From: Paenibacillus roseus
Lineage (GTDB): Bacteria > Bacillota > Bacilli > Paenibacillales > Paenibacillaceae
Assembly: GCF_016424485.1 (NCBI RefSeq)
Contig: NZ_JAELUP010000020.1
Coordinates: 41,434-105,433 of the forward strand
Direction of reading: 5' to 3'
Length of the DNA: 64,000 nt
A program made the position numbers and the translations under genes. The notes beneath the pieces are model-generated. The model did no database searches. It was not told where the DNA came from and saw only the letters and a program-made list of their open reading frames with translations. Positions within the stretch are counted from its first letter, which is position 1; each line of letters opens with the position of its first letter. This document shows, piece by piece, positions 63,133-64,000 of the stretch.

Positions 63133-63357
63133 ACACCCCGCATTTGCAATGATAAAATTTATCTATATTCATAGACAACTTAAAGGCGTTTGCGGGGGTT
63201 CGACCGAAGAAAATCCCCAGGTGTAACGAACAGCAAGCGGTACGCTGTTCGGCCATGATGCGGGGCCGCTGGACGGCCACAAACGGGCTTCCTAACATGC
63301 GTAATTAATACGTGCTGTAGGAAGCCTATTTTCATTTTCCATGAAAGGGGCGGCGAA
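63133..63357. other. Hairpin-rich intergenic DNA in the element
   Basis: CGAACAGC (63220-63227) with GCTGTTCG (63244-63251), GGGG...CCCC near 63195-63220, and GGCTTCCTA (63286-63294) with TAGGAAGCC (63318-63326) followed by TATTTTC. The last is a likely terminator; the set together could also be a replication or transfer origin. No gene seen. Confidence 0.45.
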
Positions 63358-63537
63358 TTGGATAACAGCGAAGCAAAGGCAGAAGCCCGACGGGCCTATA
63401 AGGCGGCCTGGGGGCGTGAATGGCGCAAGCGAAACCCGGATAAGGCCAAGCAAGCACAGGAACGCTACTGGCTGCGACGCTTGCAGCGGCAGCTTCTGGC
63501 GACCGTAGGGCCGCGTAGCGGGATTAACCAGGCTTGA
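63358..63537 (+). CDS. Small basic phage/ICE-type protein
   Basis: 59 residues from TTG 63358 after AAAGGGGCGG. The sequence is rich in Arg/Lys/Ala/Trp (ARRAYKAAWGREWRKRNPDK, YWLRRLQRQLL) and resembles small DNA-binding-like proteins common in phages. Not assigned to a family. Confidence 0.6.
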   Translation: MDNSEAKAEARRAYKAAWGREWRKRNPDKAKQAQERYWLRRLQRQLLATVGPRSGINQA

Positions 63538-64000
63538 AGACGTTCCTACGCCCTTTAAAGACGCCACGGCTGTACTGACCGTCTGACGACGCTAGGGATT
63601 GTACGGTCATGGAATGGTCTACGGCTAGAGGTTATGAAGAAGGGCGGATAGAGGACAAAATACGAAAATGGAAGTAAAACGTAGCTACAAGGAGGAAATA
63701 AAAATCGGCGGCTAGACAGGGTACATTATCAAACCTGAAAAACAGCGAATTTGGCTGATTATAGCTGATTTTGGTTATACGAACGTATGTTCAGCATATA
63801 TAAATGCGCCGGAAACGCTTAGGGGTACTTACAGCGGTTAGAAACTTTCTGTCTTTGAAAAACTTTTTAGACCCCTCCTAAGAATCCGAGGTGCATTATG
63901 TATTTTCTAGAACTCCAGCAGGTAATGCAAGGAATTAAAGAGTAACAGCGGTAGTAGTATTACTACTACTACTAGTAAGTATATATACTACTATATATAT
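63538..64000. other. Element DNA without a clear gene; AT-rich trinucleotide tract at window edge
   Basis: Only very short frames are seen, such as a 15-codon one at 63898-63945 with GAGGTG ahead of it. AAGGAGGAAATA near 63690 is a perfect ribosome site not followed by a usable start, so a gene may have been lost. From 63950 the DNA is GTAGTAGTATTACTACTAC followed by TA repeats, able to form a hairpin and easily unwound. The window ends inside this tract. Confidence 0.4.

Overview
The window looks like chromosome from a Paenibacillus-type Gram-positive bacterium. The gene set is firmicute throughout: a purEKBCSQLFMNHD operon under a PurR box and a guanine riboswitch, yerB/yerC, dgkB and rlmCD homologues in Bacillus-like order, YesM/YesN two-component genes, SLH surface anchoring, and strong AGGAGG-type ribosome sites with frequent TTG/GTG starts.

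Region 1 (1-6870) is a mobile-element graveyard. It holds the tail of a TnsD-like protein, an XRE regulator split by a decayed IS4-superfamily element with 15-bp inverted ends, an IS630-type transposase remnant and a broken parallel-beta-helix gene. One large intact gene, a secreted LRR/FIVAR/SLH surface protein, sits among them.

Region 2 (6897-19898) is a carbohydrate locus: YesM-type sensor kinase, YesN-type AraC regulator, a three-gene ABC importer behind a CcpA cre site, then GH95 and GH29 alpha-L-fucosidases and a GH42 beta-galactosidase. None of the three glycosidases has a signal peptide, so the likely scheme is import of fucosylated galactosides and intracellular trimming.

Region 3 (19990-32454) is mixed: a DNA alkylation repair protein, an isolated type I-C-like Cas5 gene with no other cas gene or CRISPR array, small membrane or unknown proteins, ywmB, zwf, prfC, a TM2 protein, and a LacI - Gfo/Idh - ThuA - Gfo/Idh cluster.

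Region 4 (32455-46771) is the complete de novo IMP operon. Region 5 (46772-52064) holds a GU-rich hairpin element and a five-gene operon related to EF_0837-0839/DgaEF (amidohydrolase, PLP lyase, aldolase, PfkB kinase, GntR regulator). It interrupts a purD-yerB neighbourhood that is adjacent in Bacillus subtilis. Region 6 (52082-60453) holds housekeeping genes: yerB, DUF47 plus PiT phosphate transport, an arginine-rich protein, yerC, a CbiX-like chelatase, dgkB and rlmCD.

Region 7 (about 60480-64000) is the left end of an integrative element inserted just after rlmCD: tyrosine integrase, XRE repressor, a divergent operator region with three ATTGC-N5-GCAAT boxes, an excisionase-like gene, small phage/ICE-type genes and hairpin-rich DNA. 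The element runs off the window. No rRNA, tRNA or CRISPR array was recognised.
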